64,000 bases of DNA from Novosphingobium guangzhouense (GCF_002896965.1 NZ_LYMM01000073.1:170917-234916), one strand, 5' to 3'; shown: positions 45,956 to 55,769, numbered from the stretch's first letter. The notes: generated by a model from the sequence alone, not told the origin. Made by a program: numbers and translations.

Positions 45956-46570
45956 ATGACAAACGAGAATACATTGGATCGCCCCCGGGCCGCGAAGTCT
46001 GCAGCACGTCGAAAACATCTTCTCGACACCGCGCGTAACCTTTTTGTCGAGCGCGGGTTCCATCAGACCGGAATGGCGCAAATTGCTGCGGCCTCCGGGA
46101 TCGCCGTGGGCCAGATCTATCGCGACTTCGCAAACAAGGAAGCGATTATCGCGGCCATCTGCGAATCGGAAATCACGGCCTGGCTGGACGAGGAAACGCT
46201 GGGTGCTGCCGTGGCCGCCAATGACCGCGACGCCATTCTGGCCTGGATCGAGCGCGTCGGCCTTGAAGAGCCGGACTGCGAGGATCGTCGCCTGATGTGC
46301 GAACTGCTGGCGGAAGCGGGGCGCAATCCTGCGATCAACCAGATGCATGTGAAGGTTGATTCCCGCCTGCGCGAAAGCCTTGGCGCAGCCCTTGGCTCGC
46401 TGGCGCCGTCGGCCGCCGCGCAGCGCCACTCCACAGTCGCGGACTTCATCATCGCCATGTCCTGGGGAATGGTCGCGCTGCGCGAACTGTCTCCGGGCAG
46501 TGATCACGAGACGCTTCATTCACGCCTGGCCCAGTTGCTGCGGCAGGAGGTCATCGCACTGGAGGCATAG
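45956..46570 (+). CDS. TetR-family repressor of the RND efflux operon
   Basis: This 204-residue protein has an N-terminal helix-turn-helix (RRKHLLDTARNLFVERGFHQTGMAQIAAASGIAVGQIYRDFANKEAII) and a ligand-binding C-terminal half. The ATG at 45956 is chosen over one at 45932 because GGACAGGGAC lies directly upstream. It is divergent from the pump operon with the palindrome at 45884-45901 between them, so it very likely represses both itself and the pump, as AcrR does. Confidence 0.9.
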   Translation: MTNENTLDRPRAAKSAARRKHLLDTARNLFVERGFHQTGMAQIAAASGIAVGQIYRDFANKEAIIAAICESEITAWLDEETLGAAVAANDRDAILAWIERVGLEEPDCEDRRLMCELLAEAGRNPAINQMHVKVDSRLRESLGAALGSLAPSAAAQRHSTVADFIIAMSWGMVALRELSPGSDHETLHSRLAQLLRQEVIALEA

Positions 46571-46585
46571 ATCACACCTTTGCAA

Positions 46586-46602
46586 TTGTTGCGCCGCACA
46601 AA
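46586..46602. promoter_or_regulatory. Imperfect palindrome with a motif shared by a second promoter
   Basis: TTGTTGCGCCGCACAA lies upstream of the small gene at 46711. TGCGCCGCACAAA (46590-46602) recurs at 58585-58597 upstream of a TBDR. It resembles the TTGC/GCAA style of PhaR sites, but I cannot assign a regulator. Confidence 0.3.
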
Positions 46603-46710
46603 GGTTTACGACAAGAGAACACTGTTCTTTTGGCACACTGGACATTGTTTCACGGTTGTATCATCCTGCCCTTCAACGCCGGCCGAATGGCCGCTCGAGA
46701 GGACTGGATG

Positions 46711-46974
46711 ATGATCGAGAACAGTGAAGTCGATTCCGGCGAAAAGGCGATGATCCTGCTTCAGAGCCTGATTTGCTACCTGCGTGAAAAGAATGTGCTG
46801 TCGCGCGCCGACATCGAGGAACTGCGCGACCGCGTGGAGGCCCGAATCGCCGCAACCGAAAAGAACCTGCCCTGCACCGCGGCCCTTGCCGCAGCGGCAG
46901 CAACCGAAATGCGCGAACTGGACGACTATTGCGGCAAGACCTACGGCGGCAAGCATCGTCGTCGGGTAAACTGA
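46711..46974 (+). CDS. Small hypothetical protein, 87 residues
   Basis: I do not recognise this protein. It begins MIENSEVDSGEKAMILLQSL and is mainly helical, with a second half carrying two cysteines (LPCTAALAAAAATEMRELDDYCGKTYGG) and a basic end (KHRRRVN). No signal peptide or membrane segment is seen. The ATG at 46711 (or 46708, also ATG) follows GAGAGGA by seven bases. It lies between the TetR gene and the convergent LacI gene. Confidence 0.65.
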   Translation: MIENSEVDSGEKAMILLQSLICYLREKNVLSRADIEELRDRVEARIAATEKNLPCTAALAAAAATEMRELDDYCGKTYGGKHRRRVN

Positions 46975-47006
46975 TCGCGCCCTGAAACGCTTCGGCGTCG
47001 ATCCGC

Positions 47007-48023
47007 TCAAGCAGGGCCAGTACTGCCCCGCAAAATCATGGCGTGCGCCAGCATGAGCCGGAATGCAGGATCTGCGCAGTCCTTGCGGAACGCCGGATCG
47101 ACAAGGATATCCACCGCAGCGGCAGCCATTTCCGCGTTCGGCTGACGGATCGTGGTGATCTGCGGCCAGGCTGCGCGCGACGAAGCCACATCGTCGAACC
47201 CGCAGATGGACAAGGCATCGGGCACTGCAACGCCCCTTTTCATGGCCGTGATCAGGGCGCCAAGCGCCATGTCGTCATTGCAGGCAAAGATCGCCGTCGG
47301 CGTTTCGGGCAGATCCAGCAGCAATTCGCCAAGTTCAAGCCCGGAACGGAAGCTGAAATCGCCGCGCAGCATGGCGTCTTCGTTCACTGCAAGGCCCGCG
47401 GCTTTCATGGCGGCGCGGTAGCCTTCCTCGCGCCGGGCCGATGCGCTGTGGCTTTCAGGCCCCTGGATGAACGCGATCCGGCGATGGCCGAGCGACAGCA
47501 GGTACTCGGTCATTTCCCCCGCGGCGGCGCGGTCGTCCATCCACACCGCGCCCGAATCGCGCGGAGGGTAGGAGGGGCCGATCAAAACGTAAGGCACGCC
47601 CGCATCGGCGAAAATCCCCAGTAATTCGGCATCGTCGCAGATCGGCGGCGCAAGGATGGCGCCGTCCAGCCGCAGCCCTGACAGACTGGCGCGCACGTGA
47701 TCCTGCCATCCCGCCCGCTGCCGGTCCACCGGCTCCACAACAAGGTGATAACTGCGTTCGCGACATTGCAGCAGCGCGCCGTGCTGGACTTCGGCGGCGT
47801 AACCGGACACCGGGTCATCGATGAACAGGCCCAGCAGGTATGAGCGCGAGCTCGACAGGCTGCGGGCGAAGGCGTTGGGCCGATAGTTGAGTTCGGCGAC
47901 CACGCGCTGCACCGTTTCGCGGATTTCGGGGCGGACGTGATCTTCGCCGTTGATGACCCGCGAAACGGTTTTCGGGGAGACTCCGGCGCGGGCGGCGACG
48001 TCCTTGATGGTTACGGTTTTCAT
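47007..48023 (-). CDS. LacI-family regulator of the glucan locus
   Basis: This 338-residue LacI protein has helix-turn-helix IKDVAARAGVSPKTVSRVINGEDHV, hinge helix PNAFARSLSSSRSY, and a sugar-binding domain (HRRIAFIQGPESHSASARREEGY, PTAIFACNDDMALGAL, DALSICGFDDVASS). The start at 48023 overlaps the MFS stop (ATGA). The recognition helix is nearly the same as in the LacI at 34380, and the LacI-consensus sites at 49339-49374 lie just upstream of the MFS gene in front of the TBDR, so it probably controls both directions. Confidence 0.92.
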   Translation of the reverse strand: MKTVTIKDVAARAGVSPKTVSRVINGEDHVRPEIRETVQRVVAELNYRPNAFARSLSSSRSYLLGLFIDDPVSGYAAEVQHGALLQCRERSYHLVVEPVDRQRAGWQDHVRASLSGLRLDGAILAPPICDDAELLGIFADAGVPYVLIGPSYPPRDSGAVWMDDRAAAGEMTEYLLSLGHRRIAFIQGPESHSASARREEGYRAAMKAAGLAVNEDAMLRGDFSFRSGLELGELLLDLPETPTAIFACNDDMALGALITAMKRGVAVPDALSICGFDDVASSRAAWPQITTIRQPNAEMAAAAVDILVDPAFRKDCADPAFRLMLAHAMILRGSTGPA

Positions 48024-49273
48024 GCCCGCTTCCCCTGACAGATCGACGCAAATCCGCCAATCAGCACATAGCAGAGGGCCGGCACGACCAGCGAGGGGAG
48101 CAGTCCAGCCACGTCGGCGACCATGCCCGTCACGACAGGCACCAATGCGCCGCCGACCACCGCCATGCACAGCCACATCGAGGCGACCGGCGCCGCGCGG
48201 GCATCCTCAGGCAGCGCGAGAGCGTAGATCGTGGGGTACATGATCGCGTTGCACAGCCCCACCGCGACCAGCGCGATGGCCCCTGCGGCACCGGGCAACA
48301 CAACGGCACTCAAGGTGCACACAACGGCACCTAACGATACCCAAAGCAACATCCGCGCTTCTGAAATGCGCCGCATACCCCATGCACCGGCGAACCGGCC
48401 GACCATCGCGCCGCCCCAGTAGAGCGCCACCAGTTGCCCCGCCGTCACAGCGCTGGCGCCAAGCCGGTCAGGCCGCATCAGCACGCTGGGAAGCAGCCCA
48501 CCGATCGCCACTTCAGCGCCGACGTAGACGAAGATCGCCAGCGTCCCCCAACGCAACCGTCGCGATTCGAGGAGAACGCGGAACAGCGCGTGCGTGGGCA
48601 CGAAGCCATCGTCCTGCCCTTCCGTGTCCAGCCGTCCCGTTTCCAGAGGCTTGCGATGCCGCGCATAGGCAATCCCCAGCGCAGCGGTCACGAGCGCGGT
48701 CAGGATGAACGGCAAGGCAGCGATCGGTCGCCATTCGTGGCCGTGATCGACTTGTGCCAGCAGCAGCGGCGCGCTCACCAGCGGGCCGAGTACGGTGCCC
48801 AGCGAGTTGAACCCCTGCAGCAAAGTCAGCCGCCCTGCGGCCCCACGCGACGGGCCGATGACGGTGACCACCGTGTTCGACGCGATCTGCAGGAAGGTCT
48901 GCCCTCCGGAGAGCAGCAGCAGCGCGCCCAGCACCAGCGCGAACGACAGGCTGCCCTGCGCCACCGCAAGCGCCACGCAGCCTGCCGCCATGACCGCCAG
49001 CCCCAGTGAGATCGCGCGGATATAGCCAGCCGCGACGATGAAGGCGGTGATCGGCAGCGCGAACAGCAGGTAGCTGAGATGGAACGCCAACTGCACCAGG
49101 AAGGCCTGCGCATAGTCAAGCGTCAGCATCAGCTTCAATTGCGGCACCAGCAGGCTGACAGAAGACGTCAGGAACCCGCCGATGAAGAACACCCCCACCG
49201 ACAGCCGGAACAGCAGCGTGGGTGCATCGGGTTTTTCCAAGGAGGTCAGGGCCTTCGCCATCAGGGCTGTCAT
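48020..49273 (-). CDS. MFS sugar permease, FucP/glucose-galactose type
   Basis: This 417-residue inner-membrane sugar transporter has 12 segments. FRLSVGVFFIGGFLTSSVSLLVPQLK, GGQTFLQIASNTVV and MYPTIYALALPEDAR are typical of the FucP/GluP group of H+:sugar symporters. It would carry the monosaccharide or disaccharide released by the GH3 enzymes across the inner membrane. It is divergent from the TBDR across two LacI operators, and its stop overlaps the LacI start. Confidence 0.88.
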   Translation of the reverse strand: MTALMAKALTSLEKPDAPTLLFRLSVGVFFIGGFLTSSVSLLVPQLKLMLTLDYAQAFLVQLAFHLSYLLFALPITAFIVAAGYIRAISLGLAVMAAGCVALAVAQGSLSFALVLGALLLLSGGQTFLQIASNTVVTVIGPSRGAAGRLTLLQGFNSLGTVLGPLVSAPLLLAQVDHGHEWRPIAALPFILTALVTAALGIAYARHRKPLETGRLDTEGQDDGFVPTHALFRVLLESRRLRWGTLAIFVYVGAEVAIGGLLPSVLMRPDRLGASAVTAGQLVALYWGGAMVGRFAGAWGMRRISEARMLLWVSLGAVVCTLSAVVLPGAAGAIALVAVGLCNAIMYPTIYALALPEDARAAPVASMWLCMAVVGGALVPVVTGMVADVAGLLPSLVVPALCYVLIGGFASICQGKRA

Positions 49274-49333
49274 GTCTGCCGGGCATCCTTAACGCGCTGT
49301 CCACTCTGGAGGAAGCCGCCCCGTCTGGATAGC

Positions 49334-49357
49334 AATTTTGACATCGATGTCAAAATT
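49334..49357. promoter_or_regulatory. 24-bp perfect palindrome, LacI operator O1
   Basis: The centre TGACATCGATGTCA (49339-49352) fits the LacI-family consensus TGNNANCGNTNNCA exactly, and the symmetry continues through flanking AATTT / AAATT to 24 bases. It lies 61 bases from the MFS start and 74 bases from the TBDR start. Confidence 0.85.
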
Positions 49358-49359
49358 CG

Positions 49360-49375
49360 TTGACAACGATGTCAA
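49360..49375. promoter_or_regulatory. Second LacI operator O2
   Basis: TTGACAACGATGTCAA holds TGACAACGATGTCA (49361-49374), again a full match to the consensus. Its centre is 22 bases from that of O1, two helical turns, as expected for cooperative binding on one face. Confidence 0.8.
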
Positions 49376-49430
49376 GCTTTGGTCTATCCGCGATCGGAAA
49401 GCAGCGAAGGTCTGCTTCAGGGAGAGAGAG

Positions 49431-51896
49431 ATGACACGGAACGCGCTTATCGCGAGCACTGCGCTTGCGGCCGCACTCTGCATGACCGCCACCGCCAACG
49501 CTCAGGATGCAGCCCCGCAAGCCACGCCGCAGGCCGACCGGCAGGCAAGCGACGGCGACATCATCGTCACCGCCACTCGCCGCGAAACGACCCTGCAGTC
49601 CACCCCGATCGCGGTGTCCGCCTTCGGCCAGGCGCAGCTTGACAAGCAGCAGGTCAAGGACGTGACCGATCTGGCGCGCTTCGTCCCCTCGCTGCAGTTC
49701 AACCAGCAGGGCGACCAGTCCGCGGTGCTGCTGACCCTGCGCGGCATCGGCAACGACAGCGCCTATACCGAAGTCGCCGACCCCGAAGTCGCGATCTACG
49801 TCGACGGCATCTATTCGCCGCGTTCGCAGGGCGCATCGGTGCTGATGTACGATATGGAGCGCGTCGAAGTGCTGCGCGGCCCGCAGGGCACGCTGTTCGG
49901 CCGCAACGCCACCGTGGGTGCGCTCAGCCTGATCTCCGCCAAGCCCAAGCTTGGCGTGTTCGAGGGCAACGTCGAAGTCGTCGGCGGCAACTACGACCGG
50001 CTGGGCATTCGCGGCGCCATCAACATCCCCATCACGGATACGCTGGCCGCCCGCGTGGCCTTCGTTTCCGACCGCCACGACGGTTACGCCGATTACCAGC
50101 CCGCGCCGGATATCGAAGGCATCAACAAGTCCGCCTTCGTCACCAGCGGCAAGAAGTATTACGCCGCCGATCAGAAGTCGCTGCGCGGCTCTCTGCTGTG
50201 GGAACCCAGCGACAAGTTCAGCTGGAACCTGTCGGCAGAGGGCTTCTGGGATACCGGCGCACCGGTGATCGGCCTGTTGCAGACCCCGCGCGAAGGGACC
50301 AAGCGCTGGTCCACGCTGTCCGACACCGCGCCCGACACCGATCGCTATTCCGCCGCTGTGCGCAGCACGATGAACTACGATATCACCGATGGGATCCAGC
50401 TGAGCTACATCGCCGGCTGGTCGCGCATCGGCGGTTCGACGCAGACCGATGCCGATGCGGGCGCCCTGCCCCCGACCGGCGAAGTGGACGCCAACGGCAA
50501 CGACCTGCCGCTGGGCGCCTTTGGCGAGAACCGCACGCTGTCATCTCGCTATGACTTCCAGAGCCACGAAGTGCAGCTGAAGTCCTCGGGCGAGCAGGCG
50601 TTCGACTGGATCCTCGGCGCCTACTACAGCCACGAAAAGAACCGCATCCGCTTCGATATCGACCAGCGCAACGGCTACCGCGACGGCACGTTCAGCTGGG
50701 CGGGCAGCTTCATCCAGGCCAATCGCCAGATCGATTCACGCGCGGTCTTCGGGCAGGTCGTGTGGCACGCCACTGACGCGATCCGCGTCACCGGCGGCCT
50801 GCGCTACACCTCCGACAAGAAGGAGGACATCGGCGGCCGCAACGTGACCTATTCCGGCGACGGCTGCAGCCCGGCGGATCTTGCTCCCGGCGGCGCCTGT
50901 CAGGCAGGCATCTTCGGCGCCTATCCGGGCGCGACGGCGGAGGAACTGGTAAACCTGCTGCCCGGCTTCTCGATTTCCAGCAACGACGTGAAGGGCAAGT
51001 GGGACAAGCTGACCTATCTTGCTCGCGTCGATGCGGATCTGGCCGAAGACGTACTGGGCTATGCCAGCATCAGCACCGGCTTCAAATCGGGCAACATCCA
51101 GGACAACGCAGGCCTTACCGACCCGGAAACGCTGACCAACTATGAAGTCGGCCTGAAAAGCCGCTTCCTCGATCGCATGATCACCCTGAACCTTGCCGCC
51201 TATTACAGCGACTTCAAGGGATACCAGGTCAACCAGGCGGTCACCTTCCGCGACGATGAAGGCAACGTCACCAGCAGCCAGATGATCACCCAGAACGCCA
51301 AGGGCGCGACGGCCTACGGCCTGGAAGCGGAACTGACCGCCAACTTCACGCCCAACGACCGTCTGCAGTTCTCCGGCACCCTGCAAAAGACCAAGATGGA
51401 CGATCTGGAAAGCGTCGACGGGCGCCTCTACGATGGCGGCAGGGCATCCTCCATCGTGCAGCTGAAGGGCAACGAACTGGCTCACGCGCCGCGCTTTTCG
51501 GCCAGCGTCAGCTACGAACACGATTTCGTGATGGCCAGCGGTGCCACGATCACCCCGCGTTTCACCACGCATTACGAAACCAAGAGCTGGCTGAGCTATT
51601 TCAACGGCGACGCCAACCCGTTCGTCAATGCCAACGATCCGGCCGACAACATGCCCGATCGCGGCACCAACGGCACTTCATGGGATCGTCAGAAGGCGTA
51701 CTTCCGTTCGGACGCGTCACTGCGGTTCACTTCGGCAGACCAGAACTATTCGGTGGAGGCTTTCGTGCAGAACATCGAGAACGCGAAGATCCGCACCAAT
51801 GCCAGCGCCTTTGGCGCGCCGCGCTATGAGCCGGTGTTCCTGTCCAACCTGCAGGCGCCGCGCACCTGGGGCGTGCGCGCGAAGGCGAACTTCTGA
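49431..51896 (+). CDS. TonB-dependent receptor of the glucan locus
   Basis: This 821-residue receptor has a signal peptide (MTRNALIASTALAAALCMT, cleavage after ANAQ) and DIIVTATRRETTLQSTPIAVSA as TonB box and plug start. VEVLRGPQGTLFGRNATVGALSLISAKP marks the plug end, and the barrel ends GVRAKANF with a terminal Phe. GGGAGAGAGAG precedes the ATG at 49431. Control by LacI operators and the exo-glucanase gene directly downstream suggest uptake of gluco-oligosaccharides (inference). Confidence 0.93.
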   Translation: MTRNALIASTALAAALCMTATANAQDAAPQATPQADRQASDGDIIVTATRRETTLQSTPIAVSAFGQAQLDKQQVKDVTDLARFVPSLQFNQQGDQSAVLLTLRGIGNDSAYTEVADPEVAIYVDGIYSPRSQGASVLMYDMERVEVLRGPQGTLFGRNATVGALSLISAKPKLGVFEGNVEVVGGNYDRLGIRGAINIPITDTLAARVAFVSDRHDGYADYQPAPDIEGINKSAFVTSGKKYYAADQKSLRGSLLWEPSDKFSWNLSAEGFWDTGAPVIGLLQTPREGTKRWSTLSDTAPDTDRYSAAVRSTMNYDITDGIQLSYIAGWSRIGGSTQTDADAGALPPTGEVDANGNDLPLGAFGENRTLSSRYDFQSHEVQLKSSGEQAFDWILGAYYSHEKNRIRFDIDQRNGYRDGTFSWAGSFIQANRQIDSRAVFGQVVWHATDAIRVTGGLRYTSDKKEDIGGRNVTYSGDGCSPADLAPGGACQAGIFGAYPGATAEELVNLLPGFSISSNDVKGKWDKLTYLARVDADLAEDVLGYASISTGFKSGNIQDNAGLTDPETLTNYEVGLKSRFLDRMITLNLAAYYSDFKGYQVNQAVTFRDDEGNVTSSQMITQNAKGATAYGLEAELTANFTPNDRLQFSGTLQKTKMDDLESVDGRLYDGGRASSIVQLKGNELAHAPRFSASVSYEHDFVMASGATITPRFTTHYETKSWLSYFNGDANPFVNANDPADNMPDRGTNGTSWDRQKAYFRSDASLRFTSADQNYSVEAFVQNIENAKIRTNASAFGAPRYEPVFLSNLQAPRTWGVRAKANF

Positions 51897-51915
51897 TCGA
51901 TCGATGTCGCGCCCT

Positions 51916-51956
51916 CGCCTTCATCCCTCCCGCCCAGGCTGGGCAGGGTGAAGGCG
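51916..51956 (+). repeat. Hairpin between the TBDR and GH3 genes
   Basis: CGCCTTCA (51916-51923) pairs with TGAAGGCG (51949-51956), with inner CCCT/AGGG and GCCCA/TGGGC pairs and small bulges. With no T-run it is probably an RNA processing or stabilising element that sets expression of the enzyme below that of the receptor. Confidence 0.6.
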
Positions 51957-52121
51957 TGGGACACCCTTGATGACCCGCGCGCCGTGCACCTCCTCCGCAC
52001 CGCGCGGTCAACTGGGCGGCGGCACGGCAAACCTGCCGGCCGCTGCCCCCTCCTTCCCCCCCGCACCTTTCGGCCACGTTCAGCCTCCTTCGGGTCGCCA
52101 TCATCAGGTAAGGACGCAACT

Positions 52122-54599
52122 ATGACCGCCGTCTCCCGTATCTCGCTTGCCGCCCTTGCCGTCGGCCTCCTCGCCGCTCCTCTGGCGGCCCAGAATCAGC
52201 AGCCGGACCAGCAACCGGCCGCCTCGATCGCGCACCCGGACCTATGGCCGAAGGTCAATGCGCAGCCCCGACGCGATCCGGCGGTGGAGAAGCGCGTCGA
52301 GGCCCTGCTCGCCGGCATGTCGGTAGAGGACAAGGTCGGCCAGCTGATGCAGGTGGACATCGGATCGATCACCCCCGCACAGGTCCGTGAAACACGCATC
52401 GGTTCGGTGCTGAACGGCGGCAACTCCGGCCCTTACGATGACGAATATGCATCGCCCGCCAAGTGGCTGAAACTGGCGGACGAATACTATGACGCCTCGA
52501 TGGCCGGCTCCGGTCCGAAGATCCCGATCATCTGGGGCACGGATTCGGTGCACGGCAACAACAACATCGTCGGTGCCACGCTCTTCCCGCACAACATCGG
52601 CCTTGGCGCCGCGCGCGACCGTGACCTGATCCGCGAAATCGGCAAGGTCACCGCGCTGGAAACGGCCGCGGCGGGCCTCGACTGGACTTTCGCCCCGACC
52701 CTTGCGGTGGTGCAGGACGACCGCTGGGGCCGCACTTACGAAAGCTATTCCGAAGAGCCCGGAATCGCGGCCGACTATGCCGGCGCGATGATCGAGGGCG
52801 TGCAGGGTAAAGTCGGCACCAAAGGCTTCCTCGCGCCCGACCGCCTGATCGCCACGACCAAGCACTTCCTGGGCGACGGCGGCACCGGCGGGCGCGACCA
52901 GGGCGACACGCGCGTCTCGGAAGAAGTGCTGCGCGACGTCCACCTCGGCGGCTATCCCGCCGCGATCGAGGCTGGCACGCAGTCCGTCATGGCCAGCTTC
53001 TCCAGCTGGAACGGCGAGAAGATGAGCGGCAACAAGTCGCTCCTGACCGACGTGCTCAAGGACCGCATGGGCTTTGACGGCTTCGTGGTGGGCGACTGGA
53101 ACAGCCACGGACAGGTCAGGGGCTGCTCGAACGAGGACTGTCCGCAGGCGATCAACGCGGGCCTCGACATGTTCATGTATTCCGGCCCGGCGTGGAAGAC
53201 GCTTTACGCCAACACCCTGCGCGAAGCGAAGGACGGCACCATCCCCGCCGCCCGCCTCGACGATGCGGTGCGCCGCATCCTGCGCGTGAAGCTGCGCGCG
53301 GGCACGTTCGACCGGGGCCGCCCGTCGAGCCGCGCCTTCGCGGGCAAGTTCGCCAACATCGCGTCCCCGCAGAACCGGGCGATCGCACGGCGGGCGGTGC
53401 GCGAATCGATGGTTCTGCTCAAGAACGGAGGCGTGCTGCCGCTGAAACCCACGGCCAACGTGCTGGTGGCCGGCGCGGCGGCAGACAGCATCAGCCAGCA
53501 GGCGGGCGGCTGGTCGATCACCTGGCAGGGCATCGACGTGCCCAATTCCGCCTTCCCTAACGCCCAGTCAATCTGGAAGGGCATCGAGGAGACGGTAAAG
53601 GCCGGCGGCGGCACCGCAACATATGCGCCCGACGGCCAGTTCGCGAAGAAGCCCGATGTCGCCATCGTCGTCTTCGGCGAAAAGCCCTATGCCGAATTCA
53701 AGGGCGACATCCCCAATCTGGAATACAGCCCCGGCGACAAGCATGACCTTGAAATGCTGCGCAAGTTCAAGGTAGCGGGCATCCCGGTGGTGGCGGTGTT
53801 CCTGTCCGGCCGCCCGCTATGGGTGAATGCAGAGATGAACGCCTCCGACGCCTTCGTCGCCGCGTTCCTGCCGGGCAGCGAGGGCGGCGGCGTTTCCGAT
53901 GTGCTGTTCACCGCAAAGGACGGCAAGCCGAAGTACGATTTCCACGGCAAGCTCAGCTTCTCGTGGCCGAAACGCCCGGACCAGTACGTGCTCAACCGCC
54001 GCGATCCGAACTACGATCCGCTGTTCGCCTTCGGCTACGGCCTGACGTATGCGCAGCCGGGCAAGGTCGGTAAGCTGGACGAGACGCGCCCCGCCGGGCT
54101 GGAGCAGGCATCGCCCACCGCCTTCTTCGAGCGGGGCCAGATCCCGCCCGGCTGGGAAATCGCCGCGCAGGGCGTGCGCCAGTCCGCCGTCGACCACCGC
54201 GCGCAGGAGGATGCGAAGCGCCTGACCTTCACCGGCGCCGGCACCGTCTCTTTCGTCGCTCCGCGCCCCTTCGACCTTTCGCGTGAAAGCAACGGCGAGA
54301 TCAGCCTGGTCTTCGAATACCGGCTGGAAGGCCCGGCTGCCGATATGATGACCGCCGGGCTGCAGGCTGACGGCAAAGTGGTGGAAGTGCCCATCGCCCG
54401 CACCCTTGCCGCGACCGGACAGGGCCAGTGGGGGCGCCTTGCCATCCCGCTCAAATGTTTCGCCGCACGCGGCGCGGACATGACCGGCGTCACCGCGCCG
54501 CTGGTGCTCAAGACCACCGGAGCGGCAGATATCAGCTTCTCGGACGTGAAGCTGGACTACGTTTCGGTGCCGATGACCCAGTGCGGGGACGAAAAGTAA
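52122..54599 (+). CDS. ExoP-type GH3 exo-beta-glucanase
   Basis: This 825-residue secreted GH3 enzyme has a signal peptide (MTAVSRISLAALAVGLLAAPLAAQ) and the barrel domain with KHFLGDGGTGGRDQGDTRVSEE. The nucleophile Asp325 lies in VVGDWNSHGQV, where the plant/ExoP-type GDW(N/E) replaces the SDA/SDW of BglX. The sandwich domain follows, and an extra C-terminal beta domain (about 200 residues) is found in marine ExoP enzymes. Such enzymes release glucose from beta-1,3- and beta-1,4-glucans. GTAAGGA precedes the ATG. It is the second gene after the receptor. Confidence 0.9.
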   Translation: MTAVSRISLAALAVGLLAAPLAAQNQQPDQQPAASIAHPDLWPKVNAQPRRDPAVEKRVEALLAGMSVEDKVGQLMQVDIGSITPAQVRETRIGSVLNGGNSGPYDDEYASPAKWLKLADEYYDASMAGSGPKIPIIWGTDSVHGNNNIVGATLFPHNIGLGAARDRDLIREIGKVTALETAAAGLDWTFAPTLAVVQDDRWGRTYESYSEEPGIAADYAGAMIEGVQGKVGTKGFLAPDRLIATTKHFLGDGGTGGRDQGDTRVSEEVLRDVHLGGYPAAIEAGTQSVMASFSSWNGEKMSGNKSLLTDVLKDRMGFDGFVVGDWNSHGQVRGCSNEDCPQAINAGLDMFMYSGPAWKTLYANTLREAKDGTIPAARLDDAVRRILRVKLRAGTFDRGRPSSRAFAGKFANIASPQNRAIARRAVRESMVLLKNGGVLPLKPTANVLVAGAAADSISQQAGGWSITWQGIDVPNSAFPNAQSIWKGIEETVKAGGGTATYAPDGQFAKKPDVAIVVFGEKPYAEFKGDIPNLEYSPGDKHDLEMLRKFKVAGIPVVAVFLSGRPLWVNAEMNASDAFVAAFLPGSEGGGVSDVLFTAKDGKPKYDFHGKLSFSWPKRPDQYVLNRRDPNYDPLFAFGYGLTYAQPGKVGKLDETRPAGLEQASPTAFFERGQIPPGWEIAAQGVRQSAVDHRAQEDAKRLTFTGAGTVSFVAPRPFDLSRESNGEISLVFEYRLEGPAADMMTAGLQADGKVVEVPIARTLAATGQGQWGRLAIPLKCFAARGADMTGVTAPLVLKTTGAADISFSDVKLDYVSVPMTQCGDEK

Positions 54600-54606
54600 T
54601 GCCCCC

Positions 54607-55758
54607 TCACGCCGCGCGGCGCTGTTTGCGCACGCTCGTTTCGTAAAGCGCGAAAAGGTCGGCGAAGTGGTCGTCGCTGGTGCGGGCGGGTTGCGGGCGA
54701 TGCTCTCGCTCGAACAGCACTTCGACGATCGCGCGCGCCGCTGCCGCCGGGTCGCAGGCGGCGTAGGTGATGCCCCCGCCGTTCGCGGCATGGTCCACCG
54801 CACCGCCTTCGTCCGGCACCACGATCGGCACACCGCTGGCCCGTGCCTCGGCCGCAACCATGCAGAAAGTCTCCGCCTCGCTGCCGTGGACAAGGGCGTC
54901 GGCGCTGGCGATCACCCGTGCGAAAGTATCGGGATTGCGCTCCGGCTGGAACAGGCGGACATGCGGATTACCGGCAATGTGCTTGAGCACGGTTCTCTGT
55001 TCGCGCCCTTCCCCGAACAGCACGAAGCCCACCGGCCGATCGCGCGAGACAGAGGCTACCGCGTCCAGCACCAGCGGCCAGCGCTTTTCCGCAGCCAGCC
55101 GCCCGACGCCCAGCAGCAGGCGCGCATCTTCGGGCAGATCGCAGGCCGCCAACAGGCGCGCGCGCAGGGCCGGATCACGGTTCTGCGGAGAGAAACGGCC
55201 GGGCTGCACGCCCATCGGCACCGTCACCGTATTGGCGACCCCGCCGTCCGCCAGCCGCCGCGTCAGGCTGGAATTGGCACAGACGACATGGTCGAAGCCG
55301 CGGCTGTGCCGGCGCAGGTGGTCCCAGTAGACAGAGAATTGCCAGTCAATCGTGCGCCGCGCGAAAACCTGCCCGAACCAGCGATAGGCATAGGCGGAAA
55401 GCGGATCGGCATGCATGATCATGCTGCGCGGGGCATCCCCCTTCCAGTCCGCCACAAGCCGCGCGCTGCGCCAAGGTGATGCGGCTTCCACGAAGTCCGG
55501 CTGCAGTTCGTCCAGCGCAGCGTGCAACTGCGGCGCCGAGGCGAAATACCAGTATTTGCGATCGAGCGGGAAACGCGGGTTCTTCAGCGTGATGATGCGT
55601 GCTCCGGGGCCGCGTTCGATCACCGCGTCCTCGTCCCCCGGCGCAAGTATCACGATCTCGTGCCCCAGCGCCGCACCGACGCGCAGCTTCTGCTCAACAT
55701 AGGTGCGCACGCCGCCGCCCTTGGGCGTGTAGAAGGCGCAGACGTCCACGATCCTCAT
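54607..55758 (-). CDS. GT4 glycosyltransferase
   Basis: This 383-residue GT-B fold enzyme begins MRIVDVCAFYTPKGGGVRTYVEQK, with RLAAEKRWPLVLDAVA, FGEGREQ and HGSEAETFCMVAAEARASGVPIVVPDEGG. The EX7E-type donor-site motif of family GT4 lies in the last of these. The start at 55758 is set by the family N-terminus. Family members build glycolipids or exopolysaccharides from nucleotide sugars. It lies 11 bases behind the DUF2141 gene in a four-gene operon. Acceptor and sugar are unknown. Confidence 0.88.
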   Translation of the reverse strand: MRIVDVCAFYTPKGGGVRTYVEQKLRVGAALGHEIVILAPGDEDAVIERGPGARIITLKNPRFPLDRKYWYFASAPQLHAALDELQPDFVEAASPWRSARLVADWKGDAPRSMIMHADPLSAYAYRWFGQVFARRTIDWQFSVYWDHLRRHSRGFDHVVCANSSLTRRLADGGVANTVTVPMGVQPGRFSPQNRDPALRARLLAACDLPEDARLLLGVGRLAAEKRWPLVLDAVASVSRDRPVGFVLFGEGREQRTVLKHIAGNPHVRLFQPERNPDTFARVIASADALVHGSEAETFCMVAAEARASGVPIVVPDEGGAVDHAANGGGITYAACDPAAAARAIVEVLFEREHRPQPARTSDDHFADLFALYETSVRKQRRAA

Positions 55759-55769
55759 GCTTTTGCCCC

